IMG/VR virus record: IMGVR_UViG_3300046691_000144
Coordinates: 1-63,703 of that record
DNA: 63,703 bases
Reading direction: 5' to 3' (one strand)
From: a virus
Below, piece by piece: positions 7,975 through 15,069 of the stretch; the first letter of the stretch is position 1; each line of letters starts with the position of its first letter. A program made the position numbers and the translations under genes. The notes under the pieces are model-generated. The model was not told where the DNA came from and did not search any database. It was given only the letters and a program-made list of their open reading frames with translations.

Positions 7975-8687
7975 CACGCAGCCTCCTTCATCTCGTGGGC
8001 AGAAGGCCCATTAATCTCGATCGTCCCCACAGGACCACCAGACACGTCATCATCGAAGACGCCGACAACCAACCGGCCAGTGTACCAAGCCAGCGTATCG
8101 AAGTTGCTGCGACCCCTGAATAGGATCGGGCCATCCTCGTGCTGGTGGTGGCCATGGACGACATGCAGGTCGCTGCCGCCGAAGACGTAGCCGTCCTCAG
8201 CGCCGTCAGGGTAAAGCATCCATGTATTTTGGTGCTCGTCTTGTTCATCAAGAGACCGGTAAGACTGCACGCCTGCGTGCACGAACAGACGCTTGCCGTC
8301 GGTATGGATGACAGGCAACGAATGCATCCAGCGCAGGTGTTCTTGAGGCACGAGCGCAAGAGCATCTTTCGCAGCGTCACCATGTTTGGCACCGTACGAC
8401 ACCAGCGTCGCACCGCCACCGTTCGGCAGCCACCAAGACATAGCGCCCATGCAACCGGCAATCATAATCTCTTCGTGGTTGCCACGAAGGCAGACCCATG
8501 TCCAGCCAAGCGCTTGCGGGCCTGCCATAAGCGTTTCGATGATTTGCCTTGAGGCAGGGCCGCGGTCGACATAATCGCCGGTAAAGACGACCGTGCCACC
8601 ACCAGACTGGTGTTCAATGTGCGATATTGCGGCCTTCAGCAGGTCGTGGCGGCCATGAAGGTCCGCGATGACGTAGGTTTTGGTCAT
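7974..8687 (-). CDS. serine/threonine-type metallophosphatase (lambda PP-like), 237 aa
   Basis: The sequence begins TYVIADLHGRHDLL and continues with FTGDYVDRGPASRQII, LRGNHEEIM and later HGHHQHEDG, the full metal-binding set (D-x-H, GDxxDRG, GNHE, H) of PPP-family phosphatases such as lambda phosphatase. The start is the ATG after GAAGAGGAGACTTC, preceded by CACCACCAC, the common phage leader. It is the second metallophosphoesterase of this operon. The target, protein or diadenosine polyphosphate, is unknown. Confidence 0.9.
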   Translation of the reverse strand: MTKTYVIADLHGRHDLLKAAISHIEHQSGGGTVVFTGDYVDRGPASRQIIETLMAGPQALGWTWVCLRGNHEEIMIAGCMGAMSWWLPNGGGATLVSYGAKHGDAAKDALALVPQEHLRWMHSLPVIHTDGKRLFVHAGVQSYRSLDEQDEHQNTWMLYPDGAEDGYVFGGSDLHVVHGHHQHEDGPILFRGRSNFDTLAWYTGRLVVGVFDDDVSGGPVGTIEINGPSAHEMKEAA

Positions 8688-8710
8688 GAAGTCTCCTCTT
8701 CGTGGTGGTG

Positions 8711-8733
8711 CCTGCCGATTGGTGGTCGGCAGG
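8711..8733 (-). other. intercistronic hairpin
   Basis: CCTGCCGA at 8711-8718 pairs with TCGGCAGG at 8726-8733, an 8-bp perfect stem just after the stop of the 43-residue gene and before the phosphatase leader. There is no T-run, so it is more likely an RNA processing or stability element than a terminator. Confidence 0.5.
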
Positions 8734-8739
8734 TGGTGG

Positions 8740-8871
8740 TTATTTCTTGCTCCAGTCACACAGATCATCGTGATGGATGTGGCACCTGCGGCAAATCTGC
8801 GGCTGCATATCCCAACCGAATTCGAAGGCGTGGCCATCAAATCCTTTGCAAGGTCGCGGAACGTGCAGCAT
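8740..8871 (-). CDS. small zinc-binding protein, 43 aa
   Basis: ATG at 8871 opens a 43-codon frame ending in TAA at 8740. The sequence contains C-R-R-C-H-I-H-H-D-D-L-C, a compact Cys/His cluster that fits a single metal site. It fills the space between two metallophosphoesterase genes. A weak AGGTGG precedes the start. Confidence 0.6.
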   Translation of the reverse strand: MLHVPRPCKGFDGHAFEFGWDMQPQICRRCHIHHDDLCDWSKK

Positions 8872-8888
8872 CGATAGAATCCACCTGA

Positions 8889-10157
8889 TCAAGCCGCTAC
8901 CCTCACTGGTTCATTGTCGTTACCTGCCTCATATTTTGAAGCGCCCATGACGCGAGCTGCCGACAGGATGACGCGACCGTCCTCGCCGAATTGTTTGTGG
9001 TACGTGATTACCTTGGCGGATCGACCAGATAGCCAGTTCGAGCCGTAGGCATCCGGCGCGGCCAGAGTCTCGTGCTGCTCGACCTTCATGAGGTCCGTGG
9101 TCTTCAGCTCGTCGGAATGCTTATGGCCAGTGTGAGCATAGCTGAGGCTCGTGCGCCCGTAGACCTTGCGGAACTTCCCGACGAGGATGGAGTCGACATT
9201 CTTGACTCCTCGCCTGTGACCGTGATGATAAAACAGGGAAACAACACCGTGCTCAATCACGGAGTAGGTGCCTGGATTTGTATCAACGGTAACCCGTGGC
9301 TCGTTGTCGTAGAAAGCCGCAAGCATCTCACGTAGCCACACCTCGCCGGCAGGATCGTGGTTGGCGTCGCACATGATCACGTCCAGCTGCTCATGTTTTT
9401 CGAGCAGCATGCGGATGACGGTACGCACAATTCTGATGGCCGATCTAACCATTTTCGGATAACGCGAGTCGCTGTCCAGCAGATGCCCATGCTCCGGCGT
9501 CACGCTCTTAAACGAGTCATAATGTAGAAAATCACCGAGCTGCGCAAACACGGCCCGCTTAGCGGCCGGCGACTGCGCAATGGCCGCAGCGAACCAGTCG
9601 ATAACCAGCTGCTCACCGATCCGCAGATCATAGTCGCCACCACCGGTCTCCTCGTTCCACGCCAGCGCGCCGAGATGATGGTCGGTGATCGTGTATTGGT
9701 TAAGCAGATCGTCGAGAGTGTGCGTTGGTGCGGCTACCGGCTCAGCGCGCGGCAATTCGTCCTTGAGCGCATCCACGGCAGCACGCAACGCGGCAAGCTG
9801 CTGTTCCTTATCCTTCTCGACGATATCCCATCGCGCGATCGTGCGACCTTGGCCATCGGACAGGTTCGAAATGCGCTTGTGCGCGAAGCCTTCCGGCATC
9901 TCGAACACTTCGCCCGGTGCTTTGGTTTGCTTCACCCACGCGCCATCTTCTGTCTTGCTGGCAATCGACTTGATAGCGAATCCCGGCAACACCGGTTTCG
10001 TGCCAAGCATGCCGCGCTCTGCGGCGCGCTTCAGCCTTGTGCAGAATGTCTGTCTCGGTAGACTAAGCAGCAAGGCTGCGGCAGTCTTTTCGCCTAGCGC
10101 GATGAACGCGTCTGCGGCTTCTTTTGCGAGTTCGTCGCTAAGTGGTGGTGTCGGCAT
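8889..10157 (-). CDS. winged-helix plus metallophosphoesterase-like protein, 422 aa
   Basis: The N-terminal 55 residues look like a helix-turn-helix (AADAFIALGEKTAAALLLSL then TFCTRLKRAAERG). The second half carries ITDHHLGALAW, QLGDFLHYD, MCDANHDP, YHHGHRRG and GHKHSDE, which match the metal-binding blocks of calcineurin-like phosphoesterases in order. Proteins of this architecture occur in many phages of GC-rich hosts and are thought to act on nucleic acids, but that is inference. ATG at 10157 overlaps the TAA of the previous gene. An AGNDNEP peptide sits near the C terminus. Confidence 0.82.
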   Translation of the reverse strand: MPTPPLSDELAKEAADAFIALGEKTAAALLLSLPRQTFCTRLKRAAERGMLGTKPVLPGFAIKSIASKTEDGAWVKQTKAPGEVFEMPEGFAHKRISNLSDGQGRTIARWDIVEKDKEQQLAALRAAVDALKDELPRAEPVAAPTHTLDDLLNQYTITDHHLGALAWNEETGGGDYDLRIGEQLVIDWFAAAIAQSPAAKRAVFAQLGDFLHYDSFKSVTPEHGHLLDSDSRYPKMVRSAIRIVRTVIRMLLEKHEQLDVIMCDANHDPAGEVWLREMLAAFYDNEPRVTVDTNPGTYSVIEHGVVSLFYHHGHRRGVKNVDSILVGKFRKVYGRTSLSYAHTGHKHSDELKTTDLMKVEQHETLAAPDAYGSNWLSGRSAKVITYHKQFGEDGRVILSAARVMGASKYEAGNDNEPVRVAA

Positions 10158-10357
10158 TATACAGCCTCGATCCAGTGAGTGTTGTCGCCATAGGTCTTGC
10201 ACATCTCATTAGCTATCCATTGCGCTGTGCGGCGCTTGTGCGGCCCGCGACCATATTGGACATCGTTGCCCGACAGAACGCAGCCGCTTGTTGCCTTGAA
10301 ATTCCAAGCAACTGCATACCGTTTGACGCCAAGTGCGTCCCTCAACCATTGAAGCAT
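10157..10357 (-). CDS. small basic hypothetical protein, 66 aa
   Basis: The start lies two bases after the TGA of the 39-residue membrane gene and the stop overlaps the next ATG. The product (LGVKRYAVAWNFKATSGCVL... GPHKRRTAQWIANEM) is basic and probably alpha/beta. No family is recognised. Confidence 0.7.
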   Translation of the reverse strand: MLQWLRDALGVKRYAVAWNFKATSGCVLSGNDVQYGRGPHKRRTAQWIANEMCKTYGDNTHWIEAV

Positions 10358-10358
10358 T

Positions 10359-10478
10359 TCAGGATTCCTTTATCTTAGATGTCGGCTCTTCCGGTTCCGG
10401 CCCAAGCCGTTTAAGGCCATACCAGCAGCCGACAGCAACTCCAGCAAGCAGTCCAATAAACGCGTAAACGACACTCAT
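10359..10478 (-). CDS. very small membrane protein, 39 aa
   Basis: ATG at 10478 overlaps the previous stop (ATGA). The peptide has one strong transmembrane segment (VVYAFIGLLAGVAVGCWYGL, residues 3-22) followed by a positive and then acidic Pro-rich tail. It is the last membrane member of the cassette that starts with the serine protease at 13019. Its small size fits an accessory subunit. Confidence 0.7.
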   Translation of the reverse strand: MSVVYAFIGLLAGVAVGCWYGLKRLGPEPEEPTSKIKES

Positions 10479-10912
10479 TGCGTCACCAGTGCGGGCGGTT
10501 CTGGCTGCTTAGGCGTATCGCCGCCGCGCTGGCCTTCTTCGGCGAAGCCTGGCGACGAATCGCCACCCATGGTCATGCCGACACCAGTGCCATTAGCCTC
10601 CGCTGCATCCTGTGCGGCCTGCAGTTGGTTGGCTGTCTGCGCCGTATACGGCAGGCGGTAATAGCGCGGCTCGCCGTTGCCTGCGTCGAGGAGCACGTAG
10701 ATTGCCTTGTCGACATCGATGCGCGCACCAAGCACCTTGTATTGGCCATTGGTGGGTTGCCAGGGTGCGGCGTGGCCGAGAGTGATGAATGCGGTAGGTG
10801 CGGTGAGGATGGCGACCAGAAGGAAGGCTATGGCTTGGCGTTTGCTGCCGAACCATGTGATGGCGCCGATCGATAAGACGAATCCTAACCAGAGGGTAAT
10901 CGCTTGGGTCAT
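10475..10912 (-). CDS. membrane protein with two N-terminal transmembrane segments, 145 aa
   Basis: Two hydrophobic segments (residues about 5-22 and 27-47) are followed by a soluble domain (GQYKVLGARIDVDKAIYVLLD ... EPRYYRLPYTAQTANQLQ) and a Gly/Pro-rich tail. The start overlaps the upstream stop (ATGA). The soluble part does not match a family I know. It belongs to the coupled cassette with the ExbB/ExbD-like genes, so a role in the envelope is likely. Confidence 0.78.
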   Translation of the reverse strand: MTQAITLWLGFVLSIGAITWFGSKRQAIAFLLVAILTAPTAFITLGHAAPWQPTNGQYKVLGARIDVDKAIYVLLDAGNGEPRYYRLPYTAQTANQLQAAQDAAEANGTGVGMTMGGDSSPGFAEEGQRGGDTPKQPEPPALVTQ

Positions 10913-11178
10913 GTGATCGACCCCTCTTTGAGCTTTAGGTATGCATCAATGAGTTCTTCACGTCGCTTGAATCCAGTTTGGCGCTCGATGAGTCCATCTT
11001 CCATATTAGGAGTGTGGTCATCGCCTCCGAAGATTGCAACTTCAGCAAATTGCTCAACGCCAACCAGATTAAATCGGAAAATGTGCTTAACTGAGATCAC
11101 ACCTTCACCGCTAGGAATGTGCACGCTCATTTCGCCTGGCATATCGGCTAGGCTCTCACGCAGTTCGCTAACAAGCAT
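10909..11178 (-). CDS. small soluble hypothetical protein, 89 aa
   Basis: ATG at 11178 overlaps the TGA of the ExbD-like gene (TGATG). The protein is acidic with alternating strands (MSVHIPSGEGVISVKHIFRFNLVGVEQFAEVAIFG) and a helical C terminus, and has no signal peptide. It is the only cytoplasmic-looking product in the membrane cassette. Confidence 0.72.
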   Translation of the reverse strand: MLVSELRESLADMPGEMSVHIPSGEGVISVKHIFRFNLVGVEQFAEVAIFGGDDHTPNMEDGLIERQTGFKRREELIDAYLKLKEGSIT

Positions 11179-11717
11179 CACCCTCTCCTCTTCATCTGTT
11201 TGAAAACTTGGTTTGCCGAGTCAGCAACAACCTGACCGCCAGCCACACGAAACCGGATAGCAGTTCGCTCCTGACCATTCTTCATGATATCCAACTCGCC
11301 GTGCCACACGGTCGCGCCGTCGGCTAGACGCACATCTACGGATACCGGCATGGGTAGCGTCGTGCATGTGTAGCAGCGGACATTAATGGCATACTCGCCG
11401 TCCGGAAGGCCGCGTGTGAAGGCGGCCTCCATGTTAAGAGGAGTTGTGTCATTGGTGTTGCCGAGATCATCACGCAAAAGGCTCCACACTTTTCCGGACT
11501 TGTTGCTGTAGCCTACGGCGAAGTCGTCGGCGTAGGACACCCACAAATCAACGTCATCGTTGCCTGCTGGCCAGTTGATTGTGGCTATGAGGTTGCCGGG
11601 TTGGCTGATGGGGTCGGCTTGGGCTGTGGGGTTGACCTGTGCTAGCACCAAGACGACGAGGGCGACAAGGCCCAAGAGCATATTCATGAGAAGGTCACGT
11701 ATGAGGATTTGGGTCAT
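11178..11717 (-). CDS. ExbD/MotB-like membrane-anchored periplasmic protein, 179 aa
   Basis: A short N terminus leads into one transmembrane helix beginning I-R-D-L-L-M-N-M-L-L-G-L-V-A-L-V. The Asp at position 8 with the D-[LM]-[LM]-x-x-[LM]-L pattern is the proton-carrying signature of ExbD, TolR and MotB stators. The rest (residues 32-179) is a periplasmic beta-rich domain with DVDLWVSYADD ... GYSNKSGKVWSLLRDD ... LPDGEYAINVRCYTC, reminiscent of DUF2135/YfaP-type folds rather than the normal ExbD periplasmic domain. ATG at 11717 overlaps the stop of a 47-residue membrane gene. Together with the ExbB-like partner it should form a proton-driven stator. The assignment rests on motif and context. 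Confidence 0.68.
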   Translation of the reverse strand: MTQILIRDLLMNMLLGLVALVVLVLAQVNPTAQADPISQPGNLIATINWPAGNDDVDLWVSYADDFAVGYSNKSGKVWSLLRDDLGNTNDTTPLNMEAAFTRGLPDGEYAINVRCYTCTTLPMPVSVDVRLADGATVWHGELDIMKNGQERTAIRFRVAGGQVVADSANQVFKQMKRRG

Positions 11718-11857
11718 GACGATACCGCCATAAATACCCAAAACGCAGACAGCATCGCCGCCAGAAAAAATAAACCCCACTGTCTTTTGATGGCAAACGC
11801 TACCGACACCAACGCGTTAAATGTTGCAGATGCAAAGTATAGTGCCACCACACCCAT
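11714..11857 (-). CDS. very small double-transmembrane protein, 47 aa
   Basis: ATG at 11857 follows TCGGAGGAGGTGTG, one of the best ribosome binding sites in the window, and overlaps the stop of the ExbB-like gene (TGATG). The peptide has two hydrophobic stretches (residues 2-22 and 27-46) around a short K-R-Q turn. Its TGA overlaps the ATG of the ExbD-like gene. The tight coupling between the two stator-like genes suggests a small third subunit. Confidence 0.8.
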   Translation of the reverse strand: MGVVALYFASATFNALVSVAFAIKRQWGLFFLAAMLSAFWVFMAVSS

Positions 11858-12330
11858 CACACCTCCTCCGACTTAGCACCAACAACCCACGCGACCATCG
11901 ACACCCACAGCGCCGCAATGGCGCCCACCAGCGTCGAGCAGAACGCGACGCCCATGCCGGCAAGTAAACTTGCCGCAACGCGCTGTACGCCTTCCGCTGA
12001 GCCAAGGGAGCCTGTGTCGATGTGCTGAAGGGCAATAATGAATCCGACGACATTGCCGATCAGGCCAAGCGTCACGAGCCAGACTTCCAATCGTGCCAGA
12101 TGCTCAGTTCGTCCGAAGAAGACGGCGACAAGCCCAACCGCAGCAATGGCGGAAATACCGTAACTGATATGGCTCACATCATGTGTGAAAACGAAACTGA
12201 CGTATCCCATGACGGCGGCCCAGACGATGAGCGCAAGCCAGCAGGTGTTGAGGACGATTAGGCGGGCGGTCACCGTCGAAAAGCGTGGAAATTTGGCGTT
12301 ATGGCTAGCGGCCATCGCTGCGTTATCCAT
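11857..12330 (-). CDS. MotA/TolQ/ExbB-type proton channel protein, 157 aa
   Basis: Four hydrophobic segments are visible. The third (WLVTLGLIGNVVGFIIAL) and fourth (SLLAGMGVAFCSTLVGAIAALW) reproduce the two conserved helices of the MotA/TolQ/ExbB family, with the LGLLGTV-G and the small-residue, Thr-containing GMGVAF...TLVG patterns. ATG at 12330 overlaps the protease stop (TGATG) and follows GGGGAGGGTGAAG. At 157 residues it is shorter than cellular ExbB (over 230), lacking the large cytoplasmic loop. It is probably the proton-conducting subunit working with the ExbD-like protein. Confidence 0.8.
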   Translation of the reverse strand: MDNAAMAASHNAKFPRFSTVTARLIVLNTCWLALIVWAAVMGYVSFVFTHDVSHISYGISAIAAVGLVAVFFGRTEHLARLEVWLVTLGLIGNVVGFIIALQHIDTGSLGSAEGVQRVAASLLAGMGVAFCSTLVGAIAALWVSMVAWVVGAKSEEV

Positions 12331-13019
12331 CACTTCACCCTCCCCAATAGAGAGCAAACAACCGACGACGGCACGACCATGCTCAAGCCGATATAAGACT
12401 TGCTGTCATTCGCGCCGGGGACGCCAAGCACGCCGACGGCGATTCCGACGAGTTGGCCTTGCTCATCAAAAACAGGCCCCCCCGAATTGCCCATGATCAC
12501 GGTAATGTCGGTGACGAATGCTGACTTCCATGCGGGGAGCATTTCTCTGGGTTCTCCGGCGATCTTGCCGAATGTGGAGATGAATTCCAAACCAAGGGGA
12601 TTGCCGACGGCGGTAATGGTGTCACCGACATGAGCGGTGCGGCAAGAGAGAGTCGCGGCTGGAATGTAGGCAGCGGATCGCAGCAAGGCGATATCGTAGG
12701 TCTTGCTGGCCCACAGAACGTCTGCCGTGGTTTCCTTGCCGTCTCTCTCTTTGATCTTCACGCCAGTGGCGTCGCCGACGACGTGGGCGGCAGTGACGAT
12801 GAAGCCATTACCGATCGACACGCCGGAGCCTAGGCCGTTCTCGACAAGCACCTTGACTGTTGCCGCATCGGTGATGGGCGGCGTCTTGACGTAAGCGGCG
12901 CGCTCTGGTGTGACGGTGGATGTGATTGGTCGTGGCGTTCCCGCCAGAGAGTAGACGCCGCCAAATAGAACGGTGGCCAATGCTACAACTGCAATGCCTG
13001 CATATCTGTAATATCTCAT
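12330..13019 (-). CDS. membrane-anchored trypsin-like serine protease, 229 aa
   Basis: An N-terminal transmembrane or signal-anchor segment (residues 7-26) precedes a chymotrypsin-fold protease with TAAHVV (His79), TYDIALLR (Asp109) and MGNSGGPVF (Ser179), the complete catalytic triad of the S1C/DegP-like class without a PDZ domain. It should act in the periplasm. It is the first gene of the left early operon, directly behind an operator-controlled promoter and the leader CCACCACAGAAGAGGAGACCGCC. It is translationally coupled to the ExbB-like gene, pointing to a joint function in the envelope. Confidence 0.9.
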   Translation of the reverse strand: MRYYRYAGIAVVALATVLFGGVYSLAGTPRPITSTVTPERAAYVKTPPITDAATVKVLVENGLGSGVSIGNGFIVTAAHVVGDATGVKIKERDGKETTADVLWASKTYDIALLRSAAYIPAATLSCRTAHVGDTITAVGNPLGLEFISTFGKIAGEPREMLPAWKSAFVTDITVIMGNSGGPVFDEQGQLVGIAVGVLGVPGANDSKSYIGLSMVVPSSVVCSLLGRVK

Positions 13020-13058
13020 GGCGGTCTCCTCTTCTGTGGTGGTTTGGTGGTAATTGCT

Positions 13059-13087
13059 ACACTATTTCAATTTGACAAATTTGTCAA
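13059..13087 (-). promoter_or_regulatory. operator-controlled promoter of the left early operon
   Basis: On the minus strand, TTGACA (13087-13082), a 17-bp spacer and TAGTGT (13064-13059). The -35 hexamer is one half of the perfect palindrome TTGACAAATTTGTCAA at 13072-13087, a predicted repressor site. The promoter drives the serine protease gene and probably the whole operon to 5297. Confidence 0.85.
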
Positions 13088-13118
13088 GATGGACGACTGC
13101 AAACGGTGTAAACACAAA

Positions 13119-13158
13119 CGAAAAAAGCCCCGCCACCGGTTAGGGTGACGGGGCTTGA
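13119..13158 (-). terminator. intrinsic terminator ending the late operon
   Basis: AAGCCCCGCCACC at 13125-13137 pairs, with one mismatch, with GGTGACGGGGCTT at 13144-13156. On the minus strand it is followed by TTTTTTCG. It lies directly after the lysis genes and just before the left early promoter, separating the two operons. Confidence 0.9.
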
Positions 13159-13476
13159 TTAGCGCGTCGTCGTGCGGCGCGGTGGATTTTCATAGAGACG
13201 ATCTAGACGATCGCTGAGGCCAGCTAGCCCGCTATCGAGGCGGCTGCCGACGGTTTCAATCGCTCGCATAATCTGGTTGGTCTGCTCATGCATGCCAGCC
13301 TTGGTGGCGAAGTTTTCAGCGGCGTGAACCTTATGCTCGGAAAGGTCTTTGTCGACCCCGTCTAGCTTTTCGCGCAACGATACGAACTTGCCGTCAAGGA
13401 ACTTGAACACACCAAAAATCGTGCCGAATACGGTGATGCCGAACAGCACCACGCCCATCAGTTCGGCGCCGGTCAT
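13159..13476 (-). CDS. membrane-anchored coiled-coil protein of the lysis cassette, 105 aa
   Basis: One N-terminal transmembrane helix (residues 5-25) is followed by a long charged coiled coil (FVSLREKLDGVDKDLSEHKVHAAEN ... IETVGSRLDSGLAGL). Such single-pass proteins at the end of lysis cassettes are common in phages and may be holin-related or tail-associated; the sequence does not decide. It overlaps the o-spanin gene by 4 bases. Confidence 0.7.
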   Translation of the reverse strand: MTGAELMGVVLFGITVFGTIFGVFKFLDGKFVSLREKLDGVDKDLSEHKVHAAENFATKAGMHEQTNQIMRAIETVGSRLDSGLAGLSDRLDRLYENPPRRTTTR

Positions 13477-13775
13477 TTATTGCCGCCTAACCTGGAGTCG
13501 CGGTCGGCGTAGAAATCACGCAAAGCGCTCTTGCCGCGCCCACATTCGATCAGCGACTTGCGATCTTGCCGCCAGAACTTTTCAGTCTTGTTCTGGGTAA
13601 GTGGCGCCATGCCGATATCTACTGGCTGGTCGCAATCCTTCGTCAGCGCGCTGTCGGGAGCGGAAAGCTTCGGCGGTTGCGGCGGCACTACCAGTCTATC
13701 GGATCTGGTTAATGCGCCGCACGCTGTCAGCGCCAAGAGCAGGCTTGTCAGCATCAGGGTCTTGATCAGCTTCAC
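13473..13775 (-). CDS. Rz1-like outer-membrane lipoprotein spanin, 100 aa
   Basis: The signal peptide ends in LALTAC-G, a lipobox that makes Cys19 the lipidated residue. Pro-rich sequence follows (VVPPQPPKLSAP) and the C terminus has an amphipathic helix. The gene begins inside the i-spanin gene in another frame (80 bp overlap), the classical Rz/Rz1 arrangement. It would join the outer membrane to the i-spanin to fuse the membranes in the last lysis step. Confidence 0.85.
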   Translation of the reverse strand: MKLIKTLMLTSLLLALTACGALTRSDRLVVPPQPPKLSAPDSALTKDCDQPVDIGMAPLTQNKTEKFWRQDRKSLIECGRGKSALRDFYADRDSRLGGNK

Positions 13776-14082
13776 GCTGCAGCTCCTCGATTTGGGTTTG
13801 AAGGGATTGGTTGGCGGCCTGCATCTCGGCTATGTGCCTGGCTTCTGCGGCTTTGGCGGCGTCGTTCACGGCGCTCTGGCGCTCGATCTCGTCGGCACGG
13901 GCCGTGGCTGCTGCTGCCTTCATGGAAGCGATCTGTGCCGTATATTTCAACTCGGCACGACCGTAGCCACGGTGGTCGCCATAGGCATATGTGCCGCCGA
14001 ATGCACCAACGGACAGCAGAGCAATCACAGCCCATGCCGCCAGATCACTGCCACCAAGCAGTTTCGCAATAATGGAGATCAT
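13696..14082 (-). CDS. Rz-like inner-membrane spanin, 128 aa
   Basis: One N-terminal transmembrane segment (residues 13-34) is followed by a long helical periplasmic region (AQIASMKAAAATARADEIERQ ... SLQTQIEELQ). Size, topology and the overlapping lipoprotein gene identify an i-spanin. It overlaps the endolysin gene by 4 bases, so the cassette reads holin, endolysin, Rz, Rz1. Confidence 0.85.
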   Translation of the reverse strand: MISIIAKLLGGSDLAAWAVIALLSVGAFGGTYAYGDHRGYGRAELKYTAQIASMKAAAATARADEIERQSAVNDAAKAAEARHIAEMQAANQSLQTQIEELQREADQDPDADKPALGADSVRRINQIR

Positions 14083-14699
14083 GCCGGCAGCCCCGAAACG
14101 CAGATTTCGGCCTCGCCAACTCGTTGGGCGTCACCCATTTCGCGACGTTTCACGATGCCATCAACAATGATGCCACCCGCCTTATTAAAGGCGGTCTGGG
14201 CTTCGCAGCCTTTGCGATATTGACCAGCCATATGAAGGCGGGTTGCAGTCGAGCCTGCCATTCCCTTCTTGGATGCGACGGAACCGACGCCGAAATTATA
14301 CGCTCCGGAAATCATGGCAGCCTGAACGCCGATCGGGAATGTCGTGAAGCCTGGAACGCCCCCGACCAGCGGCAGGTAATAGTCGTTATAGATCTGCTCT
14401 CGAGTCATAGCTTCACATTCGGTCTTGGTGAATCGCATGCCGGGTTTGACCGGCTTGCCGTCGATCTGTGTGATGCCGGCGCAGATATCGTAGATCTTGG
14501 CGAAGCGATCCCAATGCGACTGAAGTACCATGCCCTCCCACGGCAATATCAGCTTGTCGGTCGCAAGGATTACTGCTGGCGGGAGAACACTAGGCGATGT
14601 ATCGCGCTGCGACTGCCATCCACCAGCAACGGCAGCAATGATAGCAGCCGCAATGGCAGCCTTGCCGCGCTTCGTAGCGATGATCTTATTTATCGGCAT
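14079..14699 (-). CDS. GH24 endolysin with N-terminal membrane anchor (SAR-like), 206 aa
   Basis: A basic N terminus and a weakly hydrophobic Ala/Gly/Ile segment (residues 13-27) resemble a signal-arrest-release domain. The muramidase domain follows with LPWEG (Glu55), YDICAGIT (Asp71, Thr77) and NFGVGS, the E-D-T catalytic set of T4-lysozyme-type GH24 enzymes. The ATG at 14699 lies in the end of the holin gene. It cleaves host peptidoglycan. Confidence 0.9.
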   Translation of the reverse strand: MPINKIIATKRGKAAIAAAIIAAVAGGWQSQRDTSPSVLPPAVILATDKLILPWEGMVLQSHWDRFAKIYDICAGITQIDGKPVKPGMRFTKTECEAMTREQIYNDYYLPLVGGVPGFTTFPIGVQAAMISGAYNFGVGSVASKKGMAGSTATRLHMAGQYRKGCEAQTAFNKAGGIIVDGIVKRREMGDAQRVGEAEICVSGLPA

Positions 14700-14916
14700 C
14701 AATGCCTCCTTGGTCGATGATGCGCCCGATTGGCGACAGGCAGAGAATTGCGATTGACAGCCAATGCGGTATGCGGCCATCAAAATACGGGACGATGTCC
14801 GGAGCTAGCGCCAGCAGACCGCTGGCATAGACCGGCCACATGGAGTAGGCGCGCCAAAGCGCCCGCCCCGGTCTGGGTACGAGTTTCAGTTTTGGGGCTT
14901 TGAGAGCCACGGCCAT
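14686..14916 (-). CDS. putative holin, 76 aa
   Basis: This 76-residue protein has a basic N terminus and two hydrophobic stretches (residues about 25-43 and 50-66). It lies immediately upstream of the endolysin and overlaps it by 14 bases. ATG at 14916 follows ACGGAGCA. Size, topology and position fit a class II holin. Sequence alone does not prove it. Confidence 0.68.
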   Translation of the reverse strand: MAVALKAPKLKLVPRPGRALWRAYSMWPVYASGLLALAPDIVPYFDGRIPHWLSIAILCLSPIGRIIDQGGIDADK

Positions 14917-15069
14917 TGCTCCGTATGGAAGATGTCGGGATAATCGGTGGAGATGCTACAGCCCGCAAAGCACAGGGCACGCAGATATGTTAAATTATAT
15001 TGCCGGCACTCAACCAAGAGCGTATGGCTGCCTCAGCGCAATACACGTACATTAAAAGTTGGGGCTACC

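Noticed and set aside
10359-13019. A Zorya-type defence system
   Set aside because: The stator pair fits in principle, but no ZorC- or ZorD/E-like helicase or nuclease lies next to it, and the channel protein lacks the long cytoplasmic tail.
14947-15069. N-terminal extension of the plus-strand methyltransferase
   Set aside because: The 41 residues are basic and irregular. The GTG at 15070 has better context and starts the regular sequence.
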